A stretch of DNA of 64,000 nucleotides from SSF14 sp037045585 (GCA_037045585.1 JBAOIR010000004.1:124001-188000); one strand, 5' to 3'. Shown: positions 36,060 to 45,655, counted from the first letter of the stretch. Translations and numbers: made by a program. The notes: generated by a model from the letters alone, not told the origin.

Positions 36060-37526
36060 ATGGTTGATGTCGCCAGCTACGACAAGCTCTACATCGGTGG
36101 CGAGTGGGTGCAACCCAGCTCGACCAACGTCTTCGAGGTCATCAGCCCGACCTCGGGGCAGCTGCTCGCCAGCGCTCCCGAGGGGCTCGAGGCCGACATG
36201 GACGCGGCGATCGCTGCCGCCCGCGACGCGTTCGACAACGGCCCGTGGCCGCAGATGTCCGCCGGCGAGCGCGCCGACGCGATGCAGCGACTCCTCGACC
36301 TGATCAACGCCAACGCCAACGAGCTCGCCGAGCTGATCACCGCCGAGATCGGATCGCCGATCCTGTTCAGCCACTTCGGCCAGGTCGGCGCCGCGTCGAT
36401 GGTGCTCGACTACTACGTCAACCTGACCCGCACGTTCGAATTCGAGTCGGTGCGCCCGGGCATGCTCGGGCCCGTGCTCGTTCGCAAGGAAGGTGTGGGC
36501 GTCTGCGCCGGCATCATCCCGTGGAACGTGCCGCTGTTCATCATCATGCTCAAGCTCGCACCGGCGCTCGCCTCGGGCTCGACGATCGTGCTCAAGCCGG
36601 CTCCCGAGTCGCCGCTCTCGGGCATGTACCTCGCCAAGCTCATCGACGAGGCCGGCTTTCCCCCGGGTGTTGTCAACATCGTGCCCGCCGGTCGTGAGGC
36701 GGGCGAGCATCTCGTCACCGCCCCCGGCGTCGACAAGGTGTCCTTCACCGGGTCCACGGCCGCCGGCAAGAAGATCGGTGCGCTGTGTGGCGAGCGTCTG
36801 CGCCGCTGCACGCTCGAGCTGGGCGGCAAGTCGGCCGCGATCCTGCTCGACGACGTCGACATCGCTGCGACGGTTCCCGCGCTCCTGCCCTACGGCATCA
36901 TGAACAACGGCCAGGCGTGCGTCGCCCAGACCCGCATCCTCGCCCCCCGGTCGCGCTACGACGAGGTCGTCGACGCGTTCACCGAGGCGATGGGCAACCT
37001 CAAGACCGGCGATCCGGCCGAGATGGACACCGACATCGGTCCGCTCATCGCCGAGCGCCAGCGCGACCGTGTCGAGAGCTACATCGCGAAGGGCCTCGCC
37101 GAGGGCGCCCGGATCACCGTCGGCGGCGGCCGCCCCGAGGGGCTCGACGGCTGGTTCGTCGAGCCGACGCTCTTCGTCGACGTCGACAACTCGATGACCA
37201 TCGCCCAGGAGGAGATCTTCGGCCCGGTGCTCGCGGTCATCCCCTACGACGATGTCGACGACGCCGTGGCGATCGCCAACGACAGCGACTTCGGCCTGTC
37301 CGGCTCGGTCTGGACCACCGATGTCGATGCCGGCGTCGACATCGCCCGCCGGGTCCGCACCGGCACCTATACGGTCAACGGGTTCGCCATGGAGTGGGGC
37401 GCCCCGTTCGGCGGCTACAAGAACTCCGGCGTCGGCCGCGAGCTCGGCCCCGAGGGCCTTTCCGCCTACCTCGAGGACAAGTCGATCAACCTGCCGGCCG
37501 GCTTCGAGCCCACGCTGCGCGGCTAG
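36060..37526 (+). CDS. Aldehyde dehydrogenase
   Basis: 488 aa, intact. KLYIGGEWVQPSS, IIPWNVPLFIIMLKLAPAL, SFTGSTAAGKK, CTLELGGKSAAI (catalytic Glu), NNGQACVAQTR (catalytic Cys at residue 287), EEIFGPVLAVIPYDD and FGGYKNSGVGRELG. NAD-dependent; substrate unknown. It resembles broad-range medium/long-chain or betaine-type enzymes. It sits between the FtsB-like gene and a convergent SDR, interrupting the usual ftsB-DUF501 order. Confidence 0.93.
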   Translation: MVDVASYDKLYIGGEWVQPSSTNVFEVISPTSGQLLASAPEGLEADMDAAIAAARDAFDNGPWPQMSAGERADAMQRLLDLINANANELAELITAEIGSPILFSHFGQVGAASMVLDYYVNLTRTFEFESVRPGMLGPVLVRKEGVGVCAGIIPWNVPLFIIMLKLAPALASGSTIVLKPAPESPLSGMYLAKLIDEAGFPPGVVNIVPAGREAGEHLVTAPGVDKVSFTGSTAAGKKIGALCGERLRRCTLELGGKSAAILLDDVDIAATVPALLPYGIMNNGQACVAQTRILAPRSRYDEVVDAFTEAMGNLKTGDPAEMDTDIGPLIAERQRDRVESYIAKGLAEGARITVGGGRPEGLDGWFVEPTLFVDVDNSMTIAQEEIFGPVLAVIPYDDVDDAVAIANDSDFGLSGSVWTTDVDAGVDIARRVRTGTYTVNGFAMEWGAPFGGYKNSGVGRELGPEGLSAYLEDKSINLPAGFEPTLRG

Positions 37527-37542
37527 TCCCCGCCGCGACGTC

Positions 37543-37655
37543 TCGAAACGCGTCGCGAGGTTGGCGGTCCGCCGCTCGCCTCGCGGCGCGTTTCACGTTC
37601 TGCCCGAAACGAGTCGCGAGATGAACGGTTCCGCGATTGAATCGCGACGCGTTTG
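37543..37655. repeat. Two tandem hairpins from alternating inverted copies of a 16-19-bp element
   Basis: Four copies of a GAAACGCGTCGCGAG-like word in alternating orientation: 37543-37560 (+), 37579-37597 (-), 37605-37620 (+), 37640-37655 (-). Copies 1 and 2 pair over about 16 bases with one mismatch; copies 3 and 4 over about 13 with one mismatch; each loop is about 18-19 bases. They lie exactly between the convergent ends of the aldehyde dehydrogenase and SDR genes, so a bidirectional terminator is the likely role. It could also be an interspersed palindromic element of this genome. Confidence 0.7.
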
Positions 37656-37682
37656 GACGACGGGATGTGTGCGTGAGCGCTG

Positions 37683-38429
37683 CTACTGCAGGCCGCCCGA
37701 TGCGCCGCCGTCGACGATGATGGCGGCGCCGGTGATGAAGTTCGCCGGCTCGCTGCACAGGAACGCGGCGACCGAACCGAAGTCGGCGGCGTCGCCGATG
37801 CGACCGAGCGGGATGCCGGCGGTCTGATCGCCGCCGCCGGCGTGCAGTGCCTTGACCCGGTCGGTGGCGTGGAGGCCCGGTTGGATCGTGTTGGCGGTGA
37901 CGTTGTCGCGCCCGACCTCGGTCGCCAGGTTCTTGATGAACGACGTCGTGGCCGCCCGCGCCGCGCTCGACGCTGCGAGGTTGACGATCGGCTGCCGCGC
38001 CCCGATGGACGTGATTGCGAGCACCCGACCCCACCGTTGGTCACGCATCGCGCCGATCACGGCGTGCACCAGAGCGATGGTCGACAGGGAGTTCAGCTCG
38101 AGGGCGGCGCGATAGTCGTCGAGTGAGGTGGTGGTGGGAAGGCCCGGCGGGGGGCCTCCGGCGTTGGCGACCACGATGTCGATCGTGCCGCCCAGGCGAT
38201 CCTCGGCCTGCTCGGCGAACGACACGGCGCCGTCGGGTTCGGCGAGGTCGGCGACGATGCCGACCGCGTCGGGGCCGAGCGCGGCGACGGCGGCGTCGAG
38301 CCGGTCGGGGTTCCGGCCGCACACCGCCACGAGCACGCCTTCGTCGGCGAGCGCCTGTGCGGTGGCGAGGCCGAGACCGGCGGTGCCTGCGGCGACGATC
38401 GCCCGTCGTCCTGCGATTCCGAGATCCAC
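37683..38429 (-). CDS. Short-chain dehydrogenase/reductase, atypical active site
   Basis: 248 aa. NAD(P) start AIVAAGTAGLGLATA, CGRNPDRL, VANAGGPPPG, ALELNSLSTI, and the C-terminal FITGAAIIVDGGASGGLQ. The usual YxxxK is not present: after ITSIGARQP the sequence reads NLAASSAARAATTSFIKNLA, so Ser stands where Tyr would be. Some SDRs of this 3-oxoacyl-reductase-like branch share that change. Redox activity is therefore uncertain. Complete from ATG 38429. Confidence 0.87.
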   Translation of the reverse strand: MDLGIAGRRAIVAAGTAGLGLATAQALADEGVLVAVCGRNPDRLDAAVAALGPDAVGIVADLAEPDGAVSFAEQAEDRLGGTIDIVVANAGGPPPGLPTTTSLDDYRAALELNSLSTIALVHAVIGAMRDQRWGRVLAITSIGARQPIVNLAASSAARAATTSFIKNLATEVGRDNVTANTIQPGLHATDRVKALHAGGGDQTAGIPLGRIGDAADFGSVAAFLCSEPANFITGAAIIVDGGASGGLQ

Positions 38430-38491
38430 GATGCCCTCCGGCCCCTCTGTCCGGGATTCCCCCGGGCAGGACGATGGTACCGTCGGCGCCG

Positions 38492-39508
38492 ATGACGATC
38501 GCCGCTGTGCTGTTGGCCGCCGGGGCCGGGACGCGCTTCGACGGCCCGACCCACAAGTTGTTGGCCCCGTGGGGTGCCGGTTCGGTGTTCGGGGCGGCGC
38601 TGGCGTCGGCAGCGTCGGCCGGCCTCGACGAGGTGATCGTGGTCACCGGTGCCGTCGACCTCACCCCGGTCGTGGCCCTGGCCGGCGTCGACGCCCTGGT
38701 CGTCCGGAACGAGCGGTGGGCCGACGGGCAGGCGATGAGCCTGCGACGCGGCATGGTGGAGGCGGCGCGACGCGGGCACGACGCCATCGTCGTCGGCCTG
38801 GGCGATCAGCCGTCGGTTCCTGCACAGGCCTGGGCCGCGGTCGCCGCGGCCGACTCGCCGATCGCCGTGGCGCGGTTCGCGGTCGGTCGCCGACCCCCGG
38901 TTCGGCTGGCCGATGCGGTTTGGACGCTCCTGCCCTTCACCGGCGATGCCGGTGCCCGCGAGTTGATCGCAGCGCGCCCCGATCTCGTCGTCGACGTCCA
39001 GGTCGACGGTGATCCCCGCGACATCGATACGCCCGCCGACCTCTGCTCCGACGCCGATCGCCAGTACGTCGAGGAGCGCCTCGGCCGCCGCCCGCGTGCT
39101 CCGTTCGCCGTGGCCGCCCGTACCGACGACGGTCGCCCGGCCGTCATCGCCAACCCGCCACTGCTCGACGACGGCACACCGATGCCCACGCGCTTCTGGC
39201 TCATCGATCCCGATCTCAGCCGCGCCATCGGCACGCTCGAGAACGCCGGCGGTGTCAACGGGGTCGAGGCCGAACTCGGCCTCGACGCGCTGGCGGTCGT
39301 GCACGAGCGTGCGTCGATCGAGCGCGACTCGCTCCTCTCGACCGACCACGTCGGCCCGCGTCCGTCCGGCGGTGTCGGGGGAACCCGCGTCGGCGTGAAG
39401 TGCCTGCACACCCACTACGCCGCGTTCCTCGCCGGCACCGGCGATCCCGTCGGTGCCTGGGTGCAGGCGCGGCTCGACGAATCATCCCACCACGGGGAGG
39501 TCCTGTGA
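38492..39508 (+). CDS. MobA-like nucleotidyltransferase fused to DUF501
   Basis: 338 aa. Residues 1-185 are a MobA/CoxI-like NTP transferase: AAVLLAAGAGTRFDGPTHKL, VRNERWADGQAMSLRRG, VGLGDQPSVP and DIDTPADL. Residues 190-338 are DUF501: PFAVAARTDDGRPAVIANPP, DGTPMPTRFWLIDP, GGVGGTRVGVKCLHTHYA. DUF501 is normally a separate gene upstream of ppx. The junction DLCSDADRQYVEERLG retains what looks like a normal DUF501 start, so the fusion may be genuine or due to a small error removing a stop/start. Overlaps ppx (GTGA). Confidence 0.82.
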   Translation: MTIAAVLLAAGAGTRFDGPTHKLLAPWGAGSVFGAALASAASAGLDEVIVVTGAVDLTPVVALAGVDALVVRNERWADGQAMSLRRGMVEAARRGHDAIVVGLGDQPSVPAQAWAAVAAADSPIAVARFAVGRRPPVRLADAVWTLLPFTGDAGARELIAARPDLVVDVQVDGDPRDIDTPADLCSDADRQYVEERLGRRPRAPFAVAARTDDGRPAVIANPPLLDDGTPMPTRFWLIDPDLSRAIGTLENAGGVNGVEAELGLDALAVVHERASIERDSLLSTDHVGPRPSGGVGGTRVGVKCLHTHYAAFLAGTGDPVGAWVQARLDESSHHGEVL

Positions 39509-40491
39509 CCCGCTACGCCGCCGTCGACATCGGCACCAATTCCGTTCGCCTCCTCATCAGCGAGGTGGACGGTGACGGCACGACCGCCGACGAGCGGCTC
39601 ATGCGCATCACGCGCCTGGGTCGCGGCGTCGACCGGACCGGTCGGCTCGATCCCGCCGGCATCGAGGCGACCATCGCTGCGCTCCGTGAGTACCGGGAGG
39701 TGATGGACCGGTACGAGCTCGCCGGCGTGCGGGCCACTGCGACGTCGGCGGCGCGCGACGTGTCGAACCGAGCCGACTTCTTCGGTCCGGCGACCGAGGT
39801 GCTCGGGGTGGAGCCGGAACTCCTGAGTGGCGAGGACGAGGCTCGGCTGAGCTTCCTCGGGGCGACGGCCGATCTCGATCCGCTCGACGGTCCGTTCCTC
39901 GTGGTCGACATCGGCGGTGGCTCCACCGAGTTCGCCTACGGACGCGCCAACGCCGATCGCGTCATCGAGTTCCAGGCGGGAACGTCCATCGACGTCGGGT
40001 GCGTCCGGATGACGGAGCGCTACCTCCACTCCGACCCGCCGGGCGCCGACGAACTCTCGTCGTGCCTCTCGGTGCTGCAGTTGCACTGGGACGACGTTCG
40101 CGTCGACGTGCCGCAGGCGTTCGAAGCAGCTCGGCTGGTCGGTCTCGCGGGCACGGTCGTCAACGTCGCTGCGGTCGAATTGGGGCTCGCTGCCTACGAC
40201 CGCAACGCCACGCACCACTTCGTGCTGACCAAGGAGGCGGTCGAGGACGTCTTCCGCACCTTGGCCACCGAGTCGCTCGAAGACCGTAAGCACAACCCCG
40301 GCCTCGAGGAGGCTCGCGCCGATGTGATCGTGGGTGGTCTCTGCATCCTCGTGTCGATCATGCGCACGTTCGGCTTTGCCGAGTGCCTCGTGTCCGAGAG
40401 CGACATCCTCGACGGTCTGATCGCCAGCCAGGCAAGTCCCCCAGGTGGTGGCCTTCCCCGGGTCACCGGGCCGGAGACCCCGGTAGGCTGA
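39505..40491 (+). CDS. Exopolyphosphatase / pppGpp phosphatase (Ppx/GppA)
   Basis: 328 aa. ASKHA-fold phosphatase: AAVDIGTNSVRLLISEV (phosphate 1), LGRGVDRTGRL, ATSAARDVSNR, LSGEDEARLSFLGA, VVDIGGGSTEF (phosphate 2), VGLAGTVVNVAA. Hydrolyses polyphosphate or pppGpp; which one is not decided by sequence. Short single-module form typical of actinobacteria. GTG start overlaps the preceding stop. Confidence 0.93.
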   Translation: MTRYAAVDIGTNSVRLLISEVDGDGTTADERLMRITRLGRGVDRTGRLDPAGIEATIAALREYREVMDRYELAGVRATATSAARDVSNRADFFGPATEVLGVEPELLSGEDEARLSFLGATADLDPLDGPFLVVDIGGGSTEFAYGRANADRVIEFQAGTSIDVGCVRMTERYLHSDPPGADELSSCLSVLQLHWDDVRVDVPQAFEAARLVGLAGTVVNVAAVELGLAAYDRNATHHFVLTKEAVEDVFRTLATESLEDRKHNPGLEEARADVIVGGLCILVSIMRTFGFAECLVSESDILDGLIASQASPPGGGLPRVTGPETPVG

Positions 40492-40497
40492 GCACAT

Positions 40498-40809
40498 ATG
40501 TGGTCCCGGCGCTCACAGGTGAAGGCGGAGGTCCCCGGGGTTGCACCGGCGAACGTGGCCGGAGCGACGCTCATCGGCCGTCGGCTGGTGCTCCGGCCGT
40601 TGGTCGCCGCCGACTTCGACCAGTGGCGTGAGGTCCGCCTCCGCTGTGAGGACTGGCTCACCAAGTGGGAGCCGGCCCGCATCGAGGGGGCGCCCGACAC
40701 GGTGGGTGACCGGCAGGCCTTCGCCGCCCGGTGCGGTGCTCGGACCCGCGAGATCCAGATGGGTTCGGGGTACGGGTTCGGCATGTTCGTCGACGGGTTC
40801 TTCGCCGGC
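40498..40809 (+). CDS. RimJ/RimL-type GNAT acetyltransferase, cut at residue 104 by the junction
   Basis: Starts at ATG 40498. LIGRRLVLRPLVAADFDQW and WLTKWEPAR, then GYGFGMFVDGFFAG, are the N-terminal third of a RimJ-like acetyltransferase; the acetyl-CoA binding part should follow. At 40,810 the sequence changes to pabB-like sequence in another frame. Its place right after ppx is consistent with the rest of piece A. The remaining open frame to about 41,004 has no meaning. Substrate unknown. Confidence 0.8.
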
Positions 40810-40820
40810 GACGGCCCGGG
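40806..40820. other. Junction between piece A and piece B (probable chimera)
   Basis: To the left a RimJ-like gene loses its C-terminal two-thirds; to the right a pabB gene lacks its N-terminus. Both run on the plus strand but in different frames (change between 40,808 and 40,815). No integrase, repeat or att-like sequence is seen. Most simply an assembly or cloning join. Confidence 0.75.
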
Positions 40821-42619
40821 CTGCAGGGGCCGTTCGCCTGGTTCACGGTGTGTGCAACCGCCGCTGCCGTTCCGCCGATCGATCGGCTGGAAGCATCGGC
40901 ACCCTCGGTGGCTGCCCTCGATCGCCTGGGTGGCAGCGACTGGTTCCGTGCCGGGGTCACCGACATCCGCGGGCGAATCGCCGCCGGCGACGGGTACCAG
41001 GTGAACCTCACCGACAGCTTCGCGGCGCCGTTCGACGGCGACCCGCTGGCCCTCTACGCGGCGCTGGCGCGGGCCCAACGTGGCAGCTACCACGCCTACC
41101 TCGACCTTGGGGGCACGGTGATCGCCTCGGCTTCGCCGGAGCTCTTCGTGCGCTGGACGGACGGGGTGCTGGAGTCCCGGCCGATGAAGGGCACCAGGCC
41201 GCGTGGCCCGGACGCCGCCGCCGATGCGGCGCTGGCGACCGAACTGCATGCCAGCGCCAAGGATCGGGCGGAGAACGTGATGATCGTCGACCTGATCCGC
41301 AACGACCTTTCCCGCCTGGCGGAGCTGGGTTCGGTGGAGGTGCCGGAGTTGTTCGCCATCGAGCGCTACGAGACGGTGTGGCAGATGACCTCCACCGTCC
41401 GCTGCCGGCCCCGGGCGGAGGTCGGGCTCGCCGATGTCTTCGCCGCGATGTTCCCCTGCGGGTCGGTGACCGGCGCCCCGAAGGTGGCGGCGATGCGGAT
41501 CATCGACGAGCTCGAACCGTTTCCACGTTGGGGCCGTACTGCGGGGCCATCGGCTTCCTCGCCCCGCCGGCGGAGCCAGTGCGGGCGTGCTTCAGCGTGG
41601 CCATCCGCACCGCGGGTGGTGGACCGTGCCGCAGGACGGGTGCGTTACGGCGCAGGCGGTGGCATCACGTGGGACTCCGACCCGGTGGCCGAGGATGCCG
41701 AAGCCGTCGCCAAGACCGCCATCCTGCGCCACCCGCGGCCGGTCTTCCGGCTGCTCGAGACGATGCGCTGGCACGACGGTGAAGTGTTGCGCTGGCCGCT
41801 GATCGCCGCCCGCTGGAGCGGGCGGCCGCGCACTTCGGCTACCACCTCGACTCGGCGGTCGTGGAGGCAGCGCTGGCTGAAGCGCTGCCGGCCGGCTCCG
41901 GTGCGGAGCGGGTTCGGTTGACGCTCGGGCGCGACGGCGATGTGGCCGTGGAGCGGGCGGCGGTGGAGCCGGCGAGCGCCGTCGTCCGGCTGGTGCCGGC
42001 CGCGGGCACGATGCGCCACGACGACCCGTTCGCCCGGTTCAAGACCACCTGGCGCGCCGAGTACGACCTGTTGCGTGCGGCCATGCTTCCAGGCGTCGAT
42101 GACGTGATCTGTGTGAACGAGCGTGGCGAGGTGACGGAGACCACCGTGGCCAACCTGCTGTTTCGCTGGGACGGTCTGTGGTACACCCCACCGCGCGCCA
42201 GCGGCGGCCTGGATGGCGTGGGCCTGGCGGAGCTGCTGGCCGGCGGCCAGGTGATGGAACGGGTGCTGCGCGTCCAGGAGCTCCACCGCTGCGAGGCGCT
42301 CGCCGTGGTCAGCTCACTGCGCGGTGTCCGCCCGGCGGTGCTCGCGGACGGCATCGACGACGGACAGGGCATGACGGGTGGCCCGCACGTCGTGAACGCG
42401 GACCAGGTGGGCGCCGTACAGGGCGGCGGCGCAGCAGGCGCCGACGGTGGCGGCATCCCGGTCGTGCTGGCTGGGCGGCACCTGAGAGCACGCCGAGGAA
42501 CCGCTTGCGCGACGGGCCCACCAACAGGGCGTGCCCGACGGCGGCGAGCTCGGGGGTGGCGGCTAGCAGGGCCACGTTGTCTTGCACGGACTTGCCGAAG
42601 CCAATGCCGGGGTCGATGA
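40812..42619 (+). CDS. pabB: Aminodeoxychorismate synthase component I fused to aminodeoxychorismate lyase, 5'-truncated and frameshifted
   Basis: Folate branch: chorismate to aminodeoxychorismate, then to p-aminobenzoate. Begins abruptly at LQGPFAWFTVC after the junction. PabB core: DIRGRIAAGDGYQVNLTD, SPELFVRW, SRPMKGTRPRG, DRAENVMIVDLIRNDLSR, GSVTGAPKVAAMRII. Frame changes near 41,525 and 41,610 bracket YCGAIGFLAPPAEP, and another lies near 41,812. The PabC-like class IV aminotransferase part follows (VCVNERGEVTETTVANLLFR, VVSSLRGVRPAVL). Family sequence ends near 42,345; the open frame to 42,619 overlaps folP antisense and is doubtful. Next to folP, so a folate locus. Confidence 0.82.
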
Positions 42620-43184
42620 TCACCGCGCTGCGGGGCACGCCCGCAGCGACGGCGCTTTCCACCAACGTCTGCAGCCCCGCACGCACCTCCGTCACGACGT
42701 CGTCGTAGGCCACGTCGTCGCCCGCCTGGCCGGCGGTCATGGGTCGCTGGTGCATCACCACCAGCGCGTTGGCTCCGCCGGCAGCAGCCACCTCGGCCAG
42801 CCGTGGGTCCGCCAGGCCGGAGACGTCGTTCACCCAGGCCACGCCCGCTTGCAGCGCCGCGTCCGCCACCTCGGGTTTGTAGGTGTCCACCGAGAGGCAA
42901 CGCACCCCGTCGGCCACCAGCCGGTGCACGACGGGCAGCAGGCGCGCCAGTTCCTCGTCGGCCGAGATCGGGGTGGCGCCCGGGCGTGTGCTCTCGGCGC
43001 CGAGGTCGAGCACATCGGCGCCGTCGGCGAGCAAGGCGTGCGCATGCGCCACCGCGGCGGCGGTGTGGAAGTGGCGGCCACCGTCGGAGAACGAGTCCGG
43101 CGTGATGTTGACCACGCCCATCACGAACGTCCGCGAGCCCCACTCCAGCAGACGGTGACCACAGCGCAGCGGAGCGGGTTGCAC
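42314..43184 (-). CDS. folP: Dihydropteroate synthase, one frameshift
   Basis: Joins p-aminobenzoate to pterin pyrophosphate; sulfonamide target. GTG start 43184. VMGVVNITPDSFSDGG, DLGAESTRPGA, WVNDVSGL, VVMHQRPM, IIDPGIGFGKS and LLVGPSRKRFLGVLSG are intact; the frame changes near 42,480 and the tail continues HDRDAATVGACCAAALYGAH to RADTAQ. About 290 aa. Convergent with the PabB-PabC gene, with a short 3' overlap. Together they make the last aromatic steps to folate. Confidence 0.92.
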
Positions 43185-43222
43185 CCGGCGCAGGCTACTG
43201 CCGGGGCACGTGCGGGGGCCGC

Positions 43223-44549
43223 CTACAGCAGCTCGGCGGCCAGGCTGGCGACCGTGCTGCGCTCGCAGGCGCTGAGCGTCACGTGGCCGAAGCAGGGCTG
43301 GCCGCCGAACGCCTGGATCAGCACCGCCAGCGTGTTGTTCGACTCGCCCAGGTACGGCGCGTCGATCTGGCTCGTGTCGCCGGTGAAGACGACCTTGGTG
43401 CCCTCGCCGATGCGGGTGAGCACGGTCTTCAGCGTCGTCGGCTCCAGGTTCTGCGCCTCGTCGACGACCACGATCTGGCGGTGCAGGCTGCGGCCGCGCA
43501 GGAACGTGACCGACTCCAGCGACAGCTGGTTGCGGCCGACGAGCTCGTCGACGAGGCGGTGCGCGTCGTGGTCGCTGCGCTGGTCGGTGAGGGCGACGAT
43601 CGCGTCGTGGATCGCGGACATCCACGGGTCGAGCTTCTCGTCGAGACCACCCGGGAGGAACCCGACGTCGGCGCGGCCGACGGGCACCAGCGGGCGGTAC
43701 ACGGCCAGCTTCTCGTACGCCCGCTGCTCGACGACCTGCTCGAGGCCGGCGGCGATGGCGAGCAGCGTCTTGCCCGTGCCGGCCCGGCCGTCGAGCGCGA
43801 CGACGCTGACGTCGGGGTCGAGCAGCAGTTCGAGCGCGAAGCGCTGCTCCTTCGAGCGCGGGCGCAGGCCCCAGGCCTCCGGCGCGGTGTGCGGCAGCAA
43901 GCCAGTAGGTCGCCGTCGACACAGCGGGCGAGCGCGCTCTGCGAGCCGCTGCGCACATGGCGAACCCGTTCTCGTGCAGCGTGGCGCCACCTTCGACGTC
44001 GTCGGCGTCGATGTCGCCGCCGTGGTAGAGCGCGTCGATCTGCCGGTGCTCGGCCTCGACGGTGACCCAACCGGCGGAGGCCGGGTGCCCGGCGAGCGGC
44101 CGACGGGGTGGTGTTCGACGGCTTCGAGGCCGAGGTGGGCCGCCTTGATCCGCAAGGCGGCGTCGTTCGAGACCATCCGTGTGGGGGCGTGCATCGCCTG
44201 GCCGAGCGCGGCACCGATGATCCGGTTGTCGGGCACGGCGGGGTCGAGCCCGTGCTCGGTGAGCAGGTGCCTCTGGACGCCGTTGATCTCCACCTGCAGG
44301 GTGCCCTGGTCTGCCGGATCGCCGATCGTGAACGGTGTGGCCAGCGACCCGCCCGCCTGCACCCGGTGCTCCTCGATGGTGCGCAGCGCAGTGCGAGCCG
44401 CGCCGGCCGACGTCGTCGGCACGGGTCTTCAGGCTGTCGAGCTCCTCGATGACGGTGAACGGGATGACCACGTCGAGCCCGGCGAAGCCCTGCAGGCAGC
44501 CGGGGTCGCCGACGAGGACGGAGGTGTCGAGGACGACTCGTGTGCGCAC
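43223..44549 (-). CDS. PIN-domain PhoH-like ATPase (YlaK type), about three frameshifts
   Basis: About 442 aa, GTG start at 44549 with GGAGGG upstream. The N-terminal PIN nuclease domain reads VVLDTSVLVGDPG, VIPFTVIEELDSLK and, after a change near 44,415, VPDNRIIGAAL and VSNDAALRIKA. The linker WVTVEAEHRQIDALYHGGDI lies in another frame (changes near 44,095 and 43,960). The PhoH ATPase domain has KEQRFALELLLD, DGRAGTGKTLLAIAAG (Walker A), VVDEAQNLEPTTLKTVLTRI and VFTGDTSQID. PIN-PhoH proteins are RNA helicase/RNases; this is a single-chain form, not a vapBC pair. Convergence of blocks shows a once-intact gene. Confidence 0.85.
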
Positions 44550-44760
44550 ACCTCCCTCCGGCGCCTCGGCAGTCACTCGGCCGGCAAGGAGATCGGTCAA
44601 CGCCACTCCAATCGTTGGACCACGGTGGGAGACACGAGCGGCGGAACGGGAACCGCTCGGCGCCCTTTGTAGCGCACGTGTCCCGAGGGGTGGTGGATGG
44701 CACCAAGTGTTCACATGAACGAGTGTTCACCGTGCCGCTACTGTGGTGCAGACTGCCGGG

Positions 44761-45247
44761 ATGGGCCAGTGCGTCTTCTGCGACATCGTCGCCGGTGTCA
44801 CGCCCGCCGACGTCGTGCACGTCGACGAGGCGACGGTGGCGTTCCTCGACCGCTCGCCGGTGTTCAAGGGTCACGTGCTCGTCGTGCCGCGCCGACATAT
44901 CGAGACGTTGGCCGATCTGCCGGGGGACGCAGTCGCCCCGTTCTTCGCCGCCGTGCAACGAGTGCGCGCCGCGATCCCGGCCGCGCTCGGCTGCGACGGC
45001 ACGTTCGTCGCCATGAACAACGTCGTCAGCCAGAGCGTGCCGCACCTCCACGCGCACGTGGTGCCGCGGCGCCGCAAGGACGGGCTGCGCGGCTTCTTCT
45101 GGCCGCGGCTGCGCTACGGACGCGGTGGAGGCGCAGCAGTACGCATCGCTGCTTCGTGCGCAGCTCGGCGCTGCTTACGACCGCACTTCGTGTCGCACGG
45201 CACTTTGTGCAAGTGCAACAACTTCAATGCTTGTATTCAGCGCGTGA
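44761..45247 (+). CDS. HIT-family nucleotide hydrolase, one frameshift
   Basis: About 161 aa after repair. CVFCDIVAGVTPADVVH, FKGHVLVVPRRHIE, and the histidine triad PHLHAHVVPRR. Near 45,118 the frame changes; the rest continues DAVEAQQYASLLRAQLGAAY to a stop at 45,247. HIT proteins hydrolyse AMP- or sugar-linked nucleotides (Hint/Fhit-like). Divergent from the PhoH gene, start ATG 44761 (six codons after an alternative ATG-free start). Confidence 0.85.
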
Positions 45248-45316
45248 ACCTGTTCGATACGCGGACGTAACAGTCCGTTACCAAGAGCAATCCGGTACCC
45301 GGAGGTATCACGTCAC

Positions 45317-45604
45317 ATGACCACCAAAGCAGAGCTGATCGACGCCGTCGCCGAAGAAGCAGGCGTCACCAAGGCCGACGCGGAGCGCACGGTCGCCGCT
45401 TTCTTCGACACCGTCGTGAAGGCCGCCAAGAAGGGCGACAAGGTTGCGTGGCCGGGCTTCGGTTCGTTCAGCACCTCGAAGTCGGCGGCTCGTACGGGTC
45501 GCAACCCGCAGACCGGCGAGCCGGTCAAGATCGCCGCCTCGACCCGCATGAAGTTCACGTCGAGCAGCACGCTCAAGGCTGCGCTCAACCCGAAGAAGAA
45601 GTAA
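45317..45604 (+). CDS. hup: HU-family DNA-binding protein
   Basis: 95 aa nucleoid protein. MTTKAELIDAVAEEAGVTKA, AFFDTVVKAAKKGDKVAWPG, FGSFSTSKSAARTGRNPQTG and MKFTSSSTLKAALNPKKK: the full HU core with the DNA-binding arm, ending in a short Lys tail. Ribosome site GGAGGT 11 bases before ATG. Unlike mycobacterial HupB, it has no long basic tail of its own; that tail type is encoded in the next gene, 51 bases on. Confidence 0.95.
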   Translation: MTTKAELIDAVAEEAGVTKADAERTVAAFFDTVVKAAKKGDKVAWPGFGSFSTSKSAARTGRNPQTGEPVKIAASTRMKFTSSSTLKAALNPKKK

Positions 45605-45655
45605 TCACACCGTCCACCGCCCCCGCAGCAAGCCCCCACAACAGGAGACACTCCA

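Noticed and set aside
40815..40826. CCCGGGCTGCAG at the first junction, like a cloning-vector polylinker
   Set aside because: Flanking bases do not match a vector, and the word is read through in frame as PabB codons. Such words are common in 70 percent GC DNA.
43223..44549. PIN domain as a VapC toxin
   Set aside because: It is the N-terminal part of a single chain with a PhoH ATPase, and no antitoxin gene lies beside it.
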